Shown: positions 7,838 to 17,427 of the stretch, piece after piece
Numbering within the stretch: position 1 is the first letter of the stretch
Layout of the letters: every line of letters starts with the position of its first letter
Assembly: GCF_000143845.1 (NCBI RefSeq)
Contig: NC_014363.1
Location: 605,186 to 669,185, forward strand
From: Olsenella uli DSM 7084
GTDB lineage: Bacteria; Actinomycetota; Coriobacteriia; Coriobacteriales; Atopobiaceae
Length of the DNA stretch: 64,000 nucleotides
Direction: 5' to 3'
The notes under the pieces: generated by a model
Seen by the model: only the letters and a program-made list of their open reading frames with translations
Told to the model about the DNA's origin: nothing
Database searches by the model: none
Made by a program: the position numbers and the translations under genes

Positions 7838-9280
7838 CTACTGGATCTGGGACACCATCGTCATGTTGGTGGACGTGATGTAGTCACCCTGCGACGGGGA
7901 GGTCTGCGGGTCACCCGCCGTGATGACGACAAGGTCACCGGTGTTGACGACACCCTGCTCCTTGGCGATGGTCAGTGCGTTGTAGCAGGTGGACGAGAGG
8001 GATCCCTGCTCGGTCGTCTTGTAGCCGTCGACGCCCCAGAGGAAGCAGGTCTTGCGGATGGCGTGGTTGGACGGCGACATCGCGACGATGTTGAGGTGGG
8101 GACGGAAGTTGGAGATGAGGCGCGCGGTGCGGCCTGAGTGCGTCGGGCAGATGATGCACTTGGCGTCGACGCGGTCGGCGATCTCGACGGCGGCCAGGCC
8201 GATGGCGGCATTGACGTTGCGCAGGCCGCCGCGGTCGTGGTACTGGTGGCGCTCGGCCAGGTACTTCTCGGTCTCCTTGCAGACGGACGCCATCATCTTG
8301 ACGGCTTCGACCGGGTACTTGCCGGCTGCGGTCTCGCCGGAGAGCATGACGCAGTCGGTGCCGTCGTAGATGGCATTGGCGACGTCCGTGACCTCGGCGC
8401 GGGTCGGACGGGGGTTGCGGATCATGGAGTCGAGCATCTGGGTTGCCGTGATGACTGGCTTGTAGGCCGCGGCGCACTTGCTGATGACCGTCTTCTGGAC
8501 GTGGGGGACCTCTGCGGGTGGAATCTCGACGCCCAGGTCGCCACGGGCGACCATGATACCGTCGGAGTGCTCCAGGATCTCGTCGAAGTTCTTGACGCCC
8601 ATGGCACTCTCGATCTTGGGGAAGATGTAGACGTTGCGCATGCCGCTCTCGGCACAGATCTCGCGGATCTCGTCGACGGCCTCGCCGTTGCGGATGAAGG
8701 AGGCGGCGATGGCGTCGATGCCCAGCTCGCAGCCGAACATGATGTCTGCCTTGTCCTGCTCGGTGACGGAGGGCAGGCCCACCTCGACGTTCGGGACGTT
8801 GACGCCCTTCTTCTCGCCCAGCTCGCCGCCGTTGTCGACCACGCAGTGCATGTCGTTGCCCTCGACGTGGTCGACGGTGAGCTCGATGAGGCCGTCGTCG
8901 ATGAGGATGGTCGAGCCCTTCTCGACCTCCTTCGGAAGCTCCTTGTAGTCGAGGGAGAAGCGCTCTGCGGTGCCCACCACGCCGTCATCGGTGGTGATGA
9001 TGGCGCGATTGCCGGTCTCGAGGGTGACCTTCTCGTGGTTCTCGAGCTCGCCGGTACGGATCTCGGGACCCTTGGTGTCGAGCATGATGGCCACGGGGAT
9101 GCTCAGCTCGTCCGAGATGCGGCGGACGCGTTCGATGTTGTTGCGGTGATAGTCGTGCGAGCCATGGCTGAAATTGAAGCGCGCCACGTTCATGCCGCTC
9201 TTGATGAGCTCGCGCAGGACGTCGTCGCTCTCGGTGGCGGGTCCCATGGTACAGACGATCTTGGTCCTCTTGGTAGACAT
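7838..9280 (-). CDS. pyk: Pyruvate kinase
   Basis: Catalyses phosphoenolpyruvate plus ADP to pyruvate plus ATP, the last step of glycolysis, in the cytoplasm. The 480-residue length is standard, with no extra C-terminal PEP-utiliser domain. The N-terminus KIVCTMGPATESDD and NVARFNFSHGSHDYH, the catalytic segment IFPKIES, and TATQMLDSMIRNPRPTRAE followed by DGTDCVMLSGETAAGKYP are all classic. The C-terminal allosteric domain spans about 355-480. It has a strong promoter of its own (see 9392-9420) and a terminator. The neighbouring lactate dehydrogenase-like gene points to fermentative metabolism of the product. Confidence 0.96.
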   Translation of the reverse strand: MSTKRTKIVCTMGPATESDDVLRELIKSGMNVARFNFSHGSHDYHRNNIERVRRISDELSIPVAIMLDTKGPEIRTGELENHEKVTLETGNRAIITTDDGVVGTAERFSLDYKELPKEVEKGSTILIDDGLIELTVDHVEGNDMHCVVDNGGELGEKKGVNVPNVEVGLPSVTEQDKADIMFGCELGIDAIAASFIRNGEAVDEIREICAESGMRNVYIFPKIESAMGVKNFDEILEHSDGIMVARGDLGVEIPPAEVPHVQKTVISKCAAAYKPVITATQMLDSMIRNPRPTRAEVTDVANAIYDGTDCVMLSGETAAGKYPVEAVKMMASVCKETEKYLAERHQYHDRGGLRNVNAAIGLAAVEIADRVDAKCIICPTHSGRTARLISNFRPHLNIVAMSPSNHAIRKTCFLWGVDGYKTTEQGSLSSTCYNALTIAKEQGVVNTGDLVVITAGDPQTSPSQGDYITSTNMTMVSQIQ

Positions 9281-9391
9281 CTGGTTCCTCTCGTCTCATA
9301 GAAACTGACCGACAGGATGCGTCGGCCAGCGGATACACTCACACTTGCGTCTCCCGAGCGAACATGGCCGTTCGTGGAAACTTACTTGCGA

Positions 9392-9420
9392 ATTATAGTC
9401 GTTGTGCACGTGCGGGTCAG
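9392..9420 (-). promoter_or_regulatory. Sigma-70-type promoter of pyk
   Basis: Reading the minus strand, CTGACC (9415-9420) and a perfect TATAAT (9392-9397) are separated by exactly 17 bases. The -35 box overlaps the stop codon of the upstream dehydrogenase gene, so pyk can be expressed independently of it. The pyk start lies about 110 bases downstream, leaving a sizeable 5' UTR. Confidence 0.7.
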
Positions 9421-10418
9421 CAGACGACGCTACGGTTGACGAAATCCTTCCCATTGGCATATGCCTCGGCGTTGTCTAGCGTGACACGAGCGATCTGACC
9501 CAGCGCCTCCCTTGTGAAGAATGCCTGGTGGGAGGTCATCACCACGTTGGGGAAGGAGCAGAGGCGTGCCGTGACGGAGTCGAAGACCTCGCCGGCACGG
9601 TCCTCGTAGACGTTGGGATTCTCCTCCTCGTAGACGTCGAGGCCGGCCGCCCCGATCTTGCCCGAGAGGATGCCGCGGATGAGGGCCTCGGTGTCCACCA
9701 GGCCGCCGCGTCCGGTGTTGACGAAGATCACGCCGTCCTTCATCTTGGCGATGCTCTCGTCGTTGATCATATGGTGGCTCTCGTCGTTCAGGAAGGCGTG
9801 GAGCGAGATGAAGTCTGCGTTGGCGTAGAGCTCGTCGTAGTCCACGTAGCGATCGACGACGCCCGTCGCCACGAGCTCCTGGTTGGGGTAGAGGTCCGAG
9901 CCCAGGACCGTCATGCCGAAGCCCTTGCAGATGCGGCAGAGCGCCGCCCCGATGCGTCCGGTGCCCACGATGCCGGCCGTCTTGCCGTGCAGCGTCTCGC
10001 CGACGAGGCCGGTCAGCGAGAAGTTGTTCTCGCGCACGCGGTTGTAGCCCTTGCAGATGCGTCGGTTGGCAGCGAGCGCGAGCGCCATGGCGTGCTCGGC
10101 GATGGCCTCGGGGGAGTAGGCGGGCACGCGGGTGACCCGCATGCCGACTTGCTTGGCGAAGTCGACGTTGACCGCGTCGAAGCCCGCGCAGCGCATGAGG
10201 ACCAGCCCGACCCCAAGGCCGCGCAGGACCTCGAGCGTCATGGCGGAGACGTCGGCGTTCACGAAGGCGCAGACGGCCTCGTAGCCCTGGGCCAGCGTCG
10301 CGGTCAGCGGGGTGAGGTTCGTCTCGGTGAAGTCGACCTTGAGGTCAGGATAGTCGGCAAGTTCCTTCTCGAAGGATTCCCTGTCGTAGCTCTTGGTGCC
10401 AAAAACGAGGATCTTCAT
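9417..10418 (-). CDS. D-lactate dehydrogenase-like 2-hydroxyacid dehydrogenase
   Basis: A 333-residue NAD-dependent enzyme of the D-isomer-specific 2-hydroxyacid dehydrogenase family, most like fermentative D-lactate dehydrogenases (pyruvate to D-lactate). The start MKILVFGTKSYDRESFEKE is typical for that clade. The Rossmann motif GIVGTGRIGAALC lies near 147-159, NTGRGGLVDTEALI near 230, and the catalytic His-containing SHQAFFTREAL near 295. The ATG at 10418 is preceded by GAAAGGAACGAAGGC; a longer in-frame start 13 codons upstream lacks family support. The pyk gene lies just downstream. Confidence 0.9.
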   Translation of the reverse strand: MKILVFGTKSYDRESFEKELADYPDLKVDFTETNLTPLTATLAQGYEAVCAFVNADVSAMTLEVLRGLGVGLVLMRCAGFDAVNVDFAKQVGMRVTRVPAYSPEAIAEHAMALALAANRRICKGYNRVRENNFSLTGLVGETLHGKTAGIVGTGRIGAALCRICKGFGMTVLGSDLYPNQELVATGVVDRYVDYDELYANADFISLHAFLNDESHHMINDESIAKMKDGVIFVNTGRGGLVDTEALIRGILSGKIGAAGLDVYEEENPNVYEDRAGEVFDSVTARLCSFPNVVMTSHQAFFTREALGQIARVTLDNAEAYANGKDFVNRSVVC

Positions 10419-10795
10419 GCCTTCGTTCCTTTCGCCCGCGGCTTGCGCCTTATCCAACCTGCCGGATCACAACATTGATTTTACCGCAGCGGGCAGGTGG
10501 TGGGCGCGTCGGCGGCGCACCTTTGCTCAAACGGGCTCCATGAGATACGGTATCGGCGTATCGTGGGCGTGACGTGCGACCCGGCGGCAATGCTGTCGCG
10601 ACGTTGCGGCAGGCGCACGACATGCTGCGGCAGGTGCGTGGCACACCGCGGCTGGCGTGCGGCAGAAAGGGACGCAGCCGGGCGAGAGAAACGGACGCAG
10701 CGCGAATGGCACGACGCACGCACAGATCTGGCACCCCCGGTGCCACCGCTTGCAGGACCTCTGCTCGCAGGGTGCCCGCGCACGGGGGTGGCGGG
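10419..10795. other. Intergenic region between divergent dehydrogenase and rsgA genes
   Basis: This stretch holds the dehydrogenase 5' region and the uncertain upstream boundary of rsgA. An imperfect repeat of TGCGGCAGG-type sequence occurs around 10600-10640. Frames run open on both strands but encode Arg-rich, low-complexity peptides, so I see no extra gene. Confidence 0.5.
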
Positions 10796-11965
10796 GTGCG
10801 TGAGGGTGGTACGGCTCGCAAGAACCTTGCACCCGAGACCCTGCCAACCCTGTCATCCCTTACGGAGCTTCCCGCGTTTGACGAGCTGATCGCCACAGAT
10901 CGTCAGCTCTCAGCCTTCTCGCGCGAGCGCGAGCGACTGGAGTGCGCGGAGGGCGTGCCAGTCGGGGAGGTCGAGCTGGGCTGCGTGGTCCGTCTTGACC
11001 GCGGCTTCCCCGCCGTGGTTACCGCAGGCGGCCTCTACCGCGCCGAGTTCGCGGCCGCCCTCAGCAAGGGAGGCGCAAACTCGCGCGCGGCGGTGGGCGA
11101 CTGGGTCTGCGCGCGACGTCCGGCGGGGCATGACATGGGCATCATCTGCGCGATCCTCCCTCGCGAGAGCGACATCTCGCGCTGGCGGGGCAAAAGTCGC
11201 GGCGAGCGCCAGACGCTTGCGGCAAACGTCGACATCGTGCTGGTGACGCAAGCGCTCGGCGCACGCGAGGTCTCCTGTGAGAGGGCAGTGCGCTCCGCCG
11301 TCGTGGCACGTGACTGCGGGGCAGACATTGCCGTGGTCCTGACGAAGGCGGACCGCACCGGAGACGACCTGCTCGCACATGATATTTCCCTGATCAGAGA
11401 CGTTATCGGTCCTGGCGTTCGCATCGTCGTTACCTGTGCCGGCACACGAGGGGGGCACGACCCCTCCGGTCTCGAGGCCACTGCGCGGAACTGTGCCGTC
11501 GGTTGGGGCTCCGACGACCTCCTTGCCCTCGTCCCCACGGGTGTCGTGGGCATTGTCCTGGGCGAATCTGGAGCCGGAAAGTCCACGCTTCTGAACGCCC
11601 TCTTGGGACGCGAGTCCCTCGAGACGGGATCCGTCCGCGCCTCTGATGATGCGGGGCGCCACACGACGGTCGCGCGCAGGATGGTGTCGCTTCCCGGCGC
11701 AGGCGTGATCGTGGACGAGCCTGGCCTCAGGAGCCTTCCTCTGGTGGGGCACGAGCGGGGGCTGGCTCTCGTGTTTCCCGAGCTTGCGAGCGCTGCGGGT
11801 GACTGTCGCTTCAGGGACTGCACCCATACGCACGAGCCGGGTTGTGCCGTCCGGCGCCTGATCGGTGACGGACTCGTCCCCTCCGCACGCGCCGATGCAT
11901 ACCTTTCCCTTGCGGCCGAGATGCGCCTCTCGGCGCGGTCGCTCGATCCCGACGTCACGCTCTGA
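10796..11965 (+). CDS. rsgA: Ribosome small subunit-dependent GTPase A
   Basis: RsgA is a circularly permuted GTPase that assists late 30S maturation. Motifs appear in the permuted order: G4 (VVLTKAD), then G1 (GESGAGKSTLLNALLG), then G3-like DEPGL, followed by a C-terminal zinc-binding knuckle (CRFRDCTHTHEPGC). An OB-like domain precedes the GTPase. The frame stays open upstream to 10574, but the added residues are Arg/Gly-rich. I favour GTG 10796, which has a G-rich ribosome site just upstream; ATG 10706 is an alternative. Even so the N-terminus is longer than usual for RsgA. Confidence 0.88.
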   Translation: MREGGTARKNLAPETLPTLSSLTELPAFDELIATDRQLSAFSRERERLECAEGVPVGEVELGCVVRLDRGFPAVVTAGGLYRAEFAAALSKGGANSRAAVGDWVCARRPAGHDMGIICAILPRESDISRWRGKSRGERQTLAANVDIVLVTQALGAREVSCERAVRSAVVARDCGADIAVVLTKADRTGDDLLAHDISLIRDVIGPGVRIVVTCAGTRGGHDPSGLEATARNCAVGWGSDDLLALVPTGVVGIVLGESGAGKSTLLNALLGRESLETGSVRASDDAGRHTTVARRMVSLPGAGVIVDEPGLRSLPLVGHERGLALVFPELASAAGDCRFRDCTHTHEPGCAVRRLIGDGLVPSARADAYLSLAAEMRLSARSLDPDVTL

Positions 11966-12243
11966 CGAAATCACTCGAGCCCTCGGTGCCTGTCCTGCCA
12001 GTCATTCTTGTGGGGCATTCGCTCGGGTTGCTCGCGATGGCCGTGCGCGAGAGGTGCCATGCAAGGCGGCCTACGCGACAAACTCCCGTTTAGGGCCTGC
12101 TCCTTCCGGGCGTGTGACAGACGTGCGAGATATGCACGACACTGCGGCAGAGCAGAGTTCGAAAGACGCCGCCATGGACCCGTCTTGACGGGACAATTTT
12201 CCCACGGGCGATTGCTTTGGGAAGCCACCGTGGGGGTCCTCGC

Positions 12244-12933
12244 ATGTCTTTCAAGTTCAGGATTGCATTCTCGCTGGCATGTGCGGCGCTCGCCGCGCTG
12301 CTCTGCGTGAACTACGCGGAGTCGGTGCGCGCGGAAGCCGAGCGAACGAGGGACGAGGCCATAGCGCGCTATGGCGGCGAGGTCGTGCGGCTGGTTGTGT
12401 CCAGGGGACCGCTCGAACCGGGGGACGTGGTCGACCAGGCGGACGTGTCGGAGCGCGACTGGGTCACGGATCTGGCCCCCTCCGATGCCCTCACGTCATT
12501 GGACGACGTGGTCGGCCGCGAGGTGACGGTCCCCGTTGCGGCCAATGCGCCGGTGACTGCGCTGGCCTTTCGCGACGTCGCCGCGATGGCGGACATTCCG
12601 GCCGGGCATGTGGCGCTGAGCATTCCTATCACAGACAAGCTGGGAGTCTCCAGAAGCATTGGCGTCGGGACGAGTGTCATCGGCTACGTGGTGGACGACA
12701 AGGGGTCAACCCCCATAGCCACAGACGCGACCGTGCTCGCAAGCCCCGGCGAGACATCCGGACTCGGTACGGGGGGCCAGCTGACGCTGGCGATACGCTC
12801 CGAGGACGTCGATGCCGTGCTTTCCGCGAGCGCTGCGGGGACGTTGCGCATCGTGGTGCCGGCGGACGATGTCGAGGGTCTGGACAGGTTACGGACGAGT
12901 GCTCCCCAGGAGATTGCGGAGGCCGAGCGATGA
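12244..12933 (+). CDS. cpaB: CpaB/RcpC-like SAF-domain Flp pilus protein
   Basis: A 229-residue membrane-anchored protein. It has an N-terminal transmembrane helix (about 8-26), then an SAF-type domain containing SRGPLEPGDVVDQADVSERDW and a C-terminal RcpC-like region with GTSVIGYVVDD and LTLAIRSEDVDAVLSA. CpaB proteins belong to the Tad pilus assembly machinery, thought to sit outside the membrane. It is the first gene of the operon. ATG 12244 directly precedes the basic/hydrophobic signal-anchor, with a GTGGGGG stretch upstream. Its stop overlaps the next start (ATGA). Bases 11966-12243 upstream show no gene. Confidence 0.85.
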   Translation: MSFKFRIAFSLACAALAALLCVNYAESVRAEAERTRDEAIARYGGEVVRLVVSRGPLEPGDVVDQADVSERDWVTDLAPSDALTSLDDVVGREVTVPVAANAPVTALAFRDVAAMADIPAGHVALSIPITDKLGVSRSIGVGTSVIGYVVDDKGSTPIATDATVLASPGETSGLGTGGQLTLAIRSEDVDAVLSASAAGTLRIVVPADDVEGLDRLRTSAPQEIAEAER

Positions 12934-14315
12934 CGGACATGTGGATGGGGTATGCGGCCCTGGCGCATAGGAGAGACCTTGCACGTGCCCTGAGGGAGAT
13001 TGAACCCTTTGCGGCACTGGGCTTCGCGTCGGATGGAGGAGACCTCAGGCTGAGTCTGCTCGATGAGGAGCCAGGGACTGTCGGCGCGATCGTGGGCTTG
13101 ACTGACAAGGGCGTGTCGGACGTCAACCTCGCAGCGGCCTTGGTTCGCGATGGACGTGCGGAGCGGGTCGTCCTCGTGGCGCGCGATGTCTCTGGATCCT
13201 TGCGCTCTCGTGCACGCCAGGCGGGGGTCGACCAGGTGATAGACCTTGCAGAACTGTCTCCCGCCTCCGGTGTGGCGCGGTCCCAGAAAGGTGCGGGGGG
13301 TCGCTTGGGCGAGGCGTCCACCGAGGCGGGAGGAGGAGGGCGGGACATGGTGCCGTCCGTGCGAACTGTCCCTGACGTGCCGCCCGTCCCGTCTGCGCCG
13401 GTCGACGACGCGGCCAAGCGGAACGTCCTGGCGGGGCAGGTCGCCCCAGACGCACAGGGTCCTTCCATGGATCTCGGTGGGGTGGGCGAGAGTTCGCCCG
13501 TGCTGTGCTTTGTCTCGGGCAGAGGCGGGGTAGGAAAGACCACGCTTGCCGCGACCTGTGCCTCCGTCGCCGGCCTTTGGGGCATGAGCTGCGCCCTGGT
13601 CGACCTCGATCTCTCGTGTGGCAACCTCTCGAGCTGCTTCAGCATGGTGAGGCCCATTGACCTGTCTCGGATCGGGGGACCGACTCCGCCCTCGTGCGAG
13701 GCGATGGGCCGTGCCTGCGTACGCTGCACGGACGGAGTCTTTCTCTGGGGGCCATGCGAGCGCCCCGAGATGGCCGAGACCGTGATGCCGCACGTGGGCA
13801 GGCTGCTGGGCTATCTGGCAAGCCGATATGACCTGGTCGTCGTGGACACCTCGACCACGTTCACGGATGCCGTCGCCCAGGCGGCGCAGCAGAGCGATCG
13901 TCTGTTCGTCGTGCACGACGGCGCCCGTGGGTCGGCCTCGTCCTTGGGTAGGACGAGTGCCCTGGCAGTCCGTCTGGGTGTGGCACGCACGCGCATAGCG
14001 CGCGTGGAGAACCTCTCTGAGCCGCGCTCCAAGTTCGATGCCGACCTCGCGCGAGCGGAGGCTGGGCTTGAGGGCGCCCGCGCCTTTCGGGTGTTCGATG
14101 GCGGGGAAGAGGTGTCGGAGCTCCTCTCGTGCGGCCATACCGCCGACCTCGTTGCCGGTGGAGGTCGCTACGTCGAGTCCGTGTCGTCGCTCCTCTCGAC
14201 CGTGCTGGGCGAGCTTGGCTGCGTGCCGGACAAGGCCGCGCGTGCGCCTGCGGGCGAGGGGAAGGGCAAGAAGGGCAGGTTCTCTCTGTTCGGTCACCAT
14301 AGGGAGGCAGTCTGA
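12930..14315 (+). CDS. tadZ: TadZ/CpaE-like pilus assembly ATPase
   Basis: A 461-residue cytoplasmic protein of the MinD/ParA-like TadZ family, which localises the Tad machine. Residues 1-100 resemble a degenerate response-regulator receiver domain. A Pro/Gly/Ala-rich linker (about 105-185) joins it to the ATPase domain, whose deviant Walker A is SGRGGVGKTTLAAT near 195. A later LVVVDTSTTF matches the Walker B-like strand. It starts with an ATGA overlap on the preceding stop and ends with a TGATG overlap on tadA, so translation is probably coupled. The C-terminus is a basic Gly/Lys-rich tail. Confidence 0.88.
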   Translation: MTDMWMGYAALAHRRDLARALREIEPFAALGFASDGGDLRLSLLDEEPGTVGAIVGLTDKGVSDVNLAAALVRDGRAERVVLVARDVSGSLRSRARQAGVDQVIDLAELSPASGVARSQKGAGGRLGEASTEAGGGGRDMVPSVRTVPDVPPVPSAPVDDAAKRNVLAGQVAPDAQGPSMDLGGVGESSPVLCFVSGRGGVGKTTLAATCASVAGLWGMSCALVDLDLSCGNLSSCFSMVRPIDLSRIGGPTPPSCEAMGRACVRCTDGVFLWGPCERPEMAETVMPHVGRLLGYLASRYDLVVVDTSTTFTDAVAQAAQQSDRLFVVHDGARGSASSLGRTSALAVRLGVARTRIARVENLSEPRSKFDADLARAEAGLEGARAFRVFDGGEEVSELLSCGHTADLVAGGGRYVESVSSLLSTVLGELGCVPDKAARAPAGEGKGKKGRFSLFGHHREAV

Positions 14316-15649
14316 TGTCGGTGCTGGAGCGGGTCCGTGCGGCCGAGGGCGAAGACGCGGTCGGTCATGTGGCACGACAGGATCGTCAACTCGTCGATCG
14401 ACTCAAGAGAAGCCTCATAGAGCGTCTTGGCTTGGGCGCCATTGCGGGGATGGTCCAGTCGGAGGCGCCCGAGCGGACGCGCGAGGAGCTGGCGGTTACC
14501 TGCCGCGCCCTTCTGAACGGGTCCGACTTCGCCGGCGTCCTGAACGAGGACCGGGAACGCGTCATCTCGGAGACGCTGGACGACATCTGTGGCTATGGCC
14601 CCATACAACGCCTGCTGGATGATGACACGGTCTCGGAGATCATGGTCAACGGCACCGGGGGACTCTTCTATGAGCAGGACGGCAGGGTCCGTCCCGCCGA
14701 GACCGTCTTCGAGTCGTCCGATCAGATCATGACGGTGATCGACCGCATCCTGGCCCCCTTGGGCAGGAGGCTCGATCGCAGCAGTCCCATCGTGAACGCC
14801 CGCCTCGCCAACGGGGACCGTGTGAACGCCGTCTCGGACTCCGTGGCGATAAACGGTCCGATAGTGGACATCCGTAAGTTCTCCGATCGGATCACGTCGC
14901 TCGATCGGCTGGTCGAGGTAGGCTCGCTTCCCAGGTGGTATGCGCGGCTCCTCTCGTGGGCGGTGAGATCGCGACAGGACATTGCCGTGGCCGGTGGCAC
15001 GGGCTCGGGCAAGACCACGCTCCTGAATGCCCTCTCCTGCGAGATCGACCTGTCCGAGCGCATCATCACCATCGAGGATTCTGCGGAGCTGCGCTTCTCG
15101 TCTCATCCCGACGTCGTGCGCCTGGAGGCACGTGACGCATCCATCGAGGGGTCAGGTGAGGTGACGATACGTGACCTGGTCAAGAACTCGCTGCGCATGC
15201 GGCCCGACCGGATCGTCGTGGGGGAGTGCCGTGGCGAGGAGACCATCGACATGCTCCAGGCCATGAACACGGGCCATGACGGGTCCCTGACGACGCTCCA
15301 CGCGGGCACTGCGGGCGAGGCCATCCTCAGGCTCGTCCTGATGGCACGCTTTGGCATGGACCTGCCCGCCGACATCATAGAGGAACAGATCGCCTCGGCG
15401 CTCGACCTGCTGGTCATGTCCGAGCGCCTTCCGGACGGGTCGCGCTATGTGACCTCGCTCTCCGAAGTCAGACGGGCGGATTCCGGTGGCGTCGACCTCG
15501 TCGAATGCGTGAGCTTTGACAGGCCCTCCCGGACCTGGTCCCTGTTGAGGGAGCCCGACTTCCTCGATGTCGCGATGAGGCTCCGGACGATAGGCGGAAG
15601 GGAGGTGGAGCAATGGAGGGGCTCGTTACCTGCGCCGCCTGCGGCCTGA
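14315..15649 (+). CDS. tadA: TadA/CpaF secretion ATPase
   Basis: A 444-residue hexameric type II/IV secretion ATPase that powers Flp pilus assembly at the inner face of the membrane. An N-terminal helical domain is followed by [20 protein letters not shown], typical of CpaF. Walker A is [14 protein letters not shown] (about 228-241), the Asp box is ITIEDSAEL, Walker B is [11 protein letters not shown], and a His box follows ([13 protein letters not shown]). All catalytic elements are intact. The start overlaps the tadZ stop, and the 3' end overlaps the tadB start by 37 bases. Confidence 0.95.
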   Translation: MSVLERVRAAEGEDAVGHVARQDRQLVDRLKRSLIERLGLGAIAGMVQSEAPERTREELAVTCRALLNGSDFAGVLNEDRERVISETLDDICGYGPIQRLLDDDTVSEIMVNGTGGLFYEQDGRVRPAETVFESSDQIMTVIDRILAPLGRRLDRSSPIVNARLANGDRVNAVSDSVAINGPIVDIRKFSDRITSLDRLVEVGSLPRWYARLLSWAVRSRQDIAVAGGTGSGKTTLLNALSCEIDLSERIITIEDSAELRFSSHPDVVRLEARDASIEGSGEVTIRDLVKNSLRMRPDRIVVGECRGEETIDMLQAMNTGHDGSLTTLHAGTAGEAILRLVLMARFGMDLPADIIEEQIASALDLLVMSERLPDGSRYVTSLSEVRRADSGGVDLVECVSFDRPSRTWSLLREPDFLDVAMRLRTIGGREVEQWRGSLPAPPAA

Positions 15650-16551
15650 CGGCCTTTCTCTCGGGCTTTGCCCTGCTCGGAAGGGTGGGTCCTACGCTGC
15701 GGGGTGGTGCTCGCGCCTTGGTTATGACGAGGCGGGCCACCAGGGTGCTGGATGCCTTGGGTGACACGGGGCTCGTACGATGGCTCGGCAGCCTTCCCTC
15801 GTGGCATGGGGTCGCCGGTGGGGTCAGCACGCTGCTGGCTGCCCATGCAGTCTCGCTGGACCTCCGCCAGGCGGTCTCGTTGCTCTGGGTCTCGACGGCA
15901 GCGCTTGCGCTGATCGCCATGGCGACCTCTCGCGTCTTGGTCCTGGGGCCGATCGCCATCGCGCTCTCCTTCGTGGCGATGCCCATCGCCTCCGCTGCTC
16001 TGGAGTCGAGGCGCCGGCGGGCAATAGAGCGGGAGATGCCGGCCGTGTTCAGGACGCTCGCTATGGCCATGGGGTCGGGCGAGACGCTCTCCCAGGCGGT
16101 CGATTACCTTGCGGCGCACGGCGGGGGCGAGGTGGCAAAGGCGTTCACGCGCACGTCCCTCAGGATGCATTGTGGCTACCCGGCGCGAGAGTCGCTCGAC
16201 CTTCTCGCGCGCGAGCTCGATGCGCCGGGAGTCGGTCTGCTGGTCACCGCCCTGCTCATCTCCCAGAGGACGGGGAGTCCCCTGAGGTCGCTGTTCCGAC
16301 GCTCGGCCCGTCTCGTGGAGCGTCAGGGGGAGTTCGAGCGCATGCTTGGCGTGAAGACGGCCCAGGTCCGCCTCTCGGTCCGTGTCGTCTCCGGCCTCCC
16401 CGTCATCATGATCGCCCTGCTCAGCCTCATCTCGAGCGACTTTCAGCGAGGCCTCTCCACCCCCGTAGGCGCGGCCTGCATCCTTGCCGCCGCGTTGATG
16501 GACGGTGCGGCAATCCTCATCATCCGTCGCCTCATGAGGGGGGTCGTCTGA
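15613..16551 (+). CDS. tadB: TadB-like pilus assembly membrane platform protein
   Basis: A 312-residue polytopic protein of the T2SSF/GspF superfamily. Hydrophobic segments near 1-22, 75-125 and 255-310 flank a cytoplasmic domain with EREMPAVFRTLAMAMGSGETLSQAVDYLAA, characteristic of TadB (quoted in part: MAMGSGETLSQA). It forms the inner-membrane platform with TadC and receives force from TadA. ATG 15613 lies inside the end of tadA and is preceded by GGGAGGTGGAG. The stop overlaps the tadC start (TGATG). Confidence 0.9.
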   Translation: MEGLVTCAACGLTAFLSGFALLGRVGPTLRGGARALVMTRRATRVLDALGDTGLVRWLGSLPSWHGVAGGVSTLLAAHAVSLDLRQAVSLLWVSTAALALIAMATSRVLVLGPIAIALSFVAMPIASAALESRRRRAIEREMPAVFRTLAMAMGSGETLSQAVDYLAAHGGGEVAKAFTRTSLRMHCGYPARESLDLLARELDAPGVGLLVTALLISQRTGSPLRSLFRRSARLVERQGEFERMLGVKTAQVRLSVRVVSGLPVIMIALLSLISSDFQRGLSTPVGAACILAAALMDGAAILIIRRLMRGVV

Positions 16552-17192
16552 TGGACGCCGCGCTTGTCGCTTCCGTCGCAGGCATGGCCTCGGCCTCGTT
16601 TCTGGGGTCATTCGTCGTGGTGGGGACTGGTGGCTCGCGGTCGCACGAGAGGCTTTCGATGATGGCCGATGAGCTTGCCGGTCGCATCAGGGAGATTCCG
16701 GCCGTCCGCTCTCTGGAGTTGGCCGCACGATCGCGCGAGCTCCGCTCGTCGTGTCTGTCGGAGCTCCCTACGATGCTCGATGTCGTGAACCTCGGGCTGT
16801 CTGCCGGCCTCTCCTTCGATGCCTCCCTCGAACTGTACTGTGACAACTACGAGACGGAGCTGTCGAGCGAGTTTGGCGGTGCCCTGCTCTCCTGGCGTGT
16901 AGGGGCCGTCGGCCGAGGCGATGCCCTGCTCGGCCTTGCGGAGCGACTGGATCTGGCGGCGCTGAGGACCTTCTCCACGTCGGTTGTCCAGGCGCTGGAG
17001 TTTGGTTCTCCACTTGCGGAGGTGCTCGAGCGCCAGTCGGAGGTGATCCGCGAGGAGCAACGCTCGCAGGTCGAGGAGGAGATAGAGAAGGTTCCGGTCA
17101 GGATGCTCATCCCCCTGGGGACGCTCATCGTTCCCGCCATGTTGGTTGCCATACTCGGGCCTTTGGTCAGTGGGTCTGCGGCAATCGGATAG
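16551..17192 (+). CDS. tadC: TadC-like pilus assembly membrane platform protein
   Basis: A 213-residue second T2SSF-type platform protein. After an N-terminal hydrophobic segment (about 5-26), the cytoplasmic domain contains LPTMLDVVNLGLSAGLSFDA and VVQALEFGSPLAEVLERQSE, matching TadC. A C-terminal transmembrane segment (about 188-208) contains MLIPLGTLIVPAMLVAILGP. It is shorter than many TadC proteins, which have more N-terminal membrane segments. The start overlaps the tadB stop. The same frame is open further upstream but there it merely shadows tadB. Confidence 0.88.
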   Translation: MDAALVASVAGMASASFLGSFVVVGTGGSRSHERLSMMADELAGRIREIPAVRSLELAARSRELRSSCLSELPTMLDVVNLGLSAGLSFDASLELYCDNYETELSSEFGGALLSWRVGAVGRGDALLGLAERLDLAALRTFSTSVVQALEFGSPLAEVLERQSEVIREEQRSQVEEEIEKVPVRMLIPLGTLIVPAMLVAILGPLVSGSAAIG

Positions 17193-17223
17193 CCGGGATG
17201 TCCCGGTGGAGAAGGAGGAAGGT

Positions 17224-17424
17224 ATGGGGTGCATGCAAAGGACTCTCTGGGCACTTATGTGGTGTCGAGGGGGCGGGGCCCGCGCGCGTCGCGGACAGGG
17301 CACCACCGAGTACGCAATCCTCGTGGGCGTACTGGTCGTGATAGCCATCCTGTCAATCATCACATTCCGCGGCAAGGTCCAAGAACTCTGGAATGCCATC
17401 GCCAGCGGAATCGGTTCCTTGTAA
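17224..17424 (+). CDS. flp: Flp-type major pilin precursor
   Basis: A 66-residue precursor of a Flp/type IVb pilin. A leader ending RRG precedes QGTTEYAILVGVLVVIAI, so cleavage after that glycine would place Glu at position +5 followed by Tyr, the Flp hallmark. The mature pilin would be about 43 residues. A strong ribosome site (GGAGAAGGAGGAAGG) stands just upstream of ATG 17224, stronger than those of neighbouring genes, consistent with high expression of the structural subunit. No prepilin peptidase (TadV/CpaA) gene is present in this window. Confidence 0.92.
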   Translation: MGCMQRTLWALMWCRGGGARARRGQGTTEYAILVGVLVVIAILSIITFRGKVQELWNAIASGIGSL

Positions 17425-17427
17425 GGG

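Noticed and set aside
8138-9301. Long plus-strand open frame opposite pyk
   Set aside because: Its Asp/Val/Leu-rich product is the typical antisense shadow of a GC-rich gene; pyruvate kinase on the minus strand has all family motifs.
12185-12213. Promoter of the pilus operon (TTGACG at 12185-12190)
   Set aside because: No acceptable -10 hexamer lies 16-18 bases downstream, so it was not listed.
12684-14375. 563-codon minus-strand frame opposite tadZ
   Set aside because: Arg/His/Gly-rich product without recognisable motifs, opposite a clear Walker-type ATPase.
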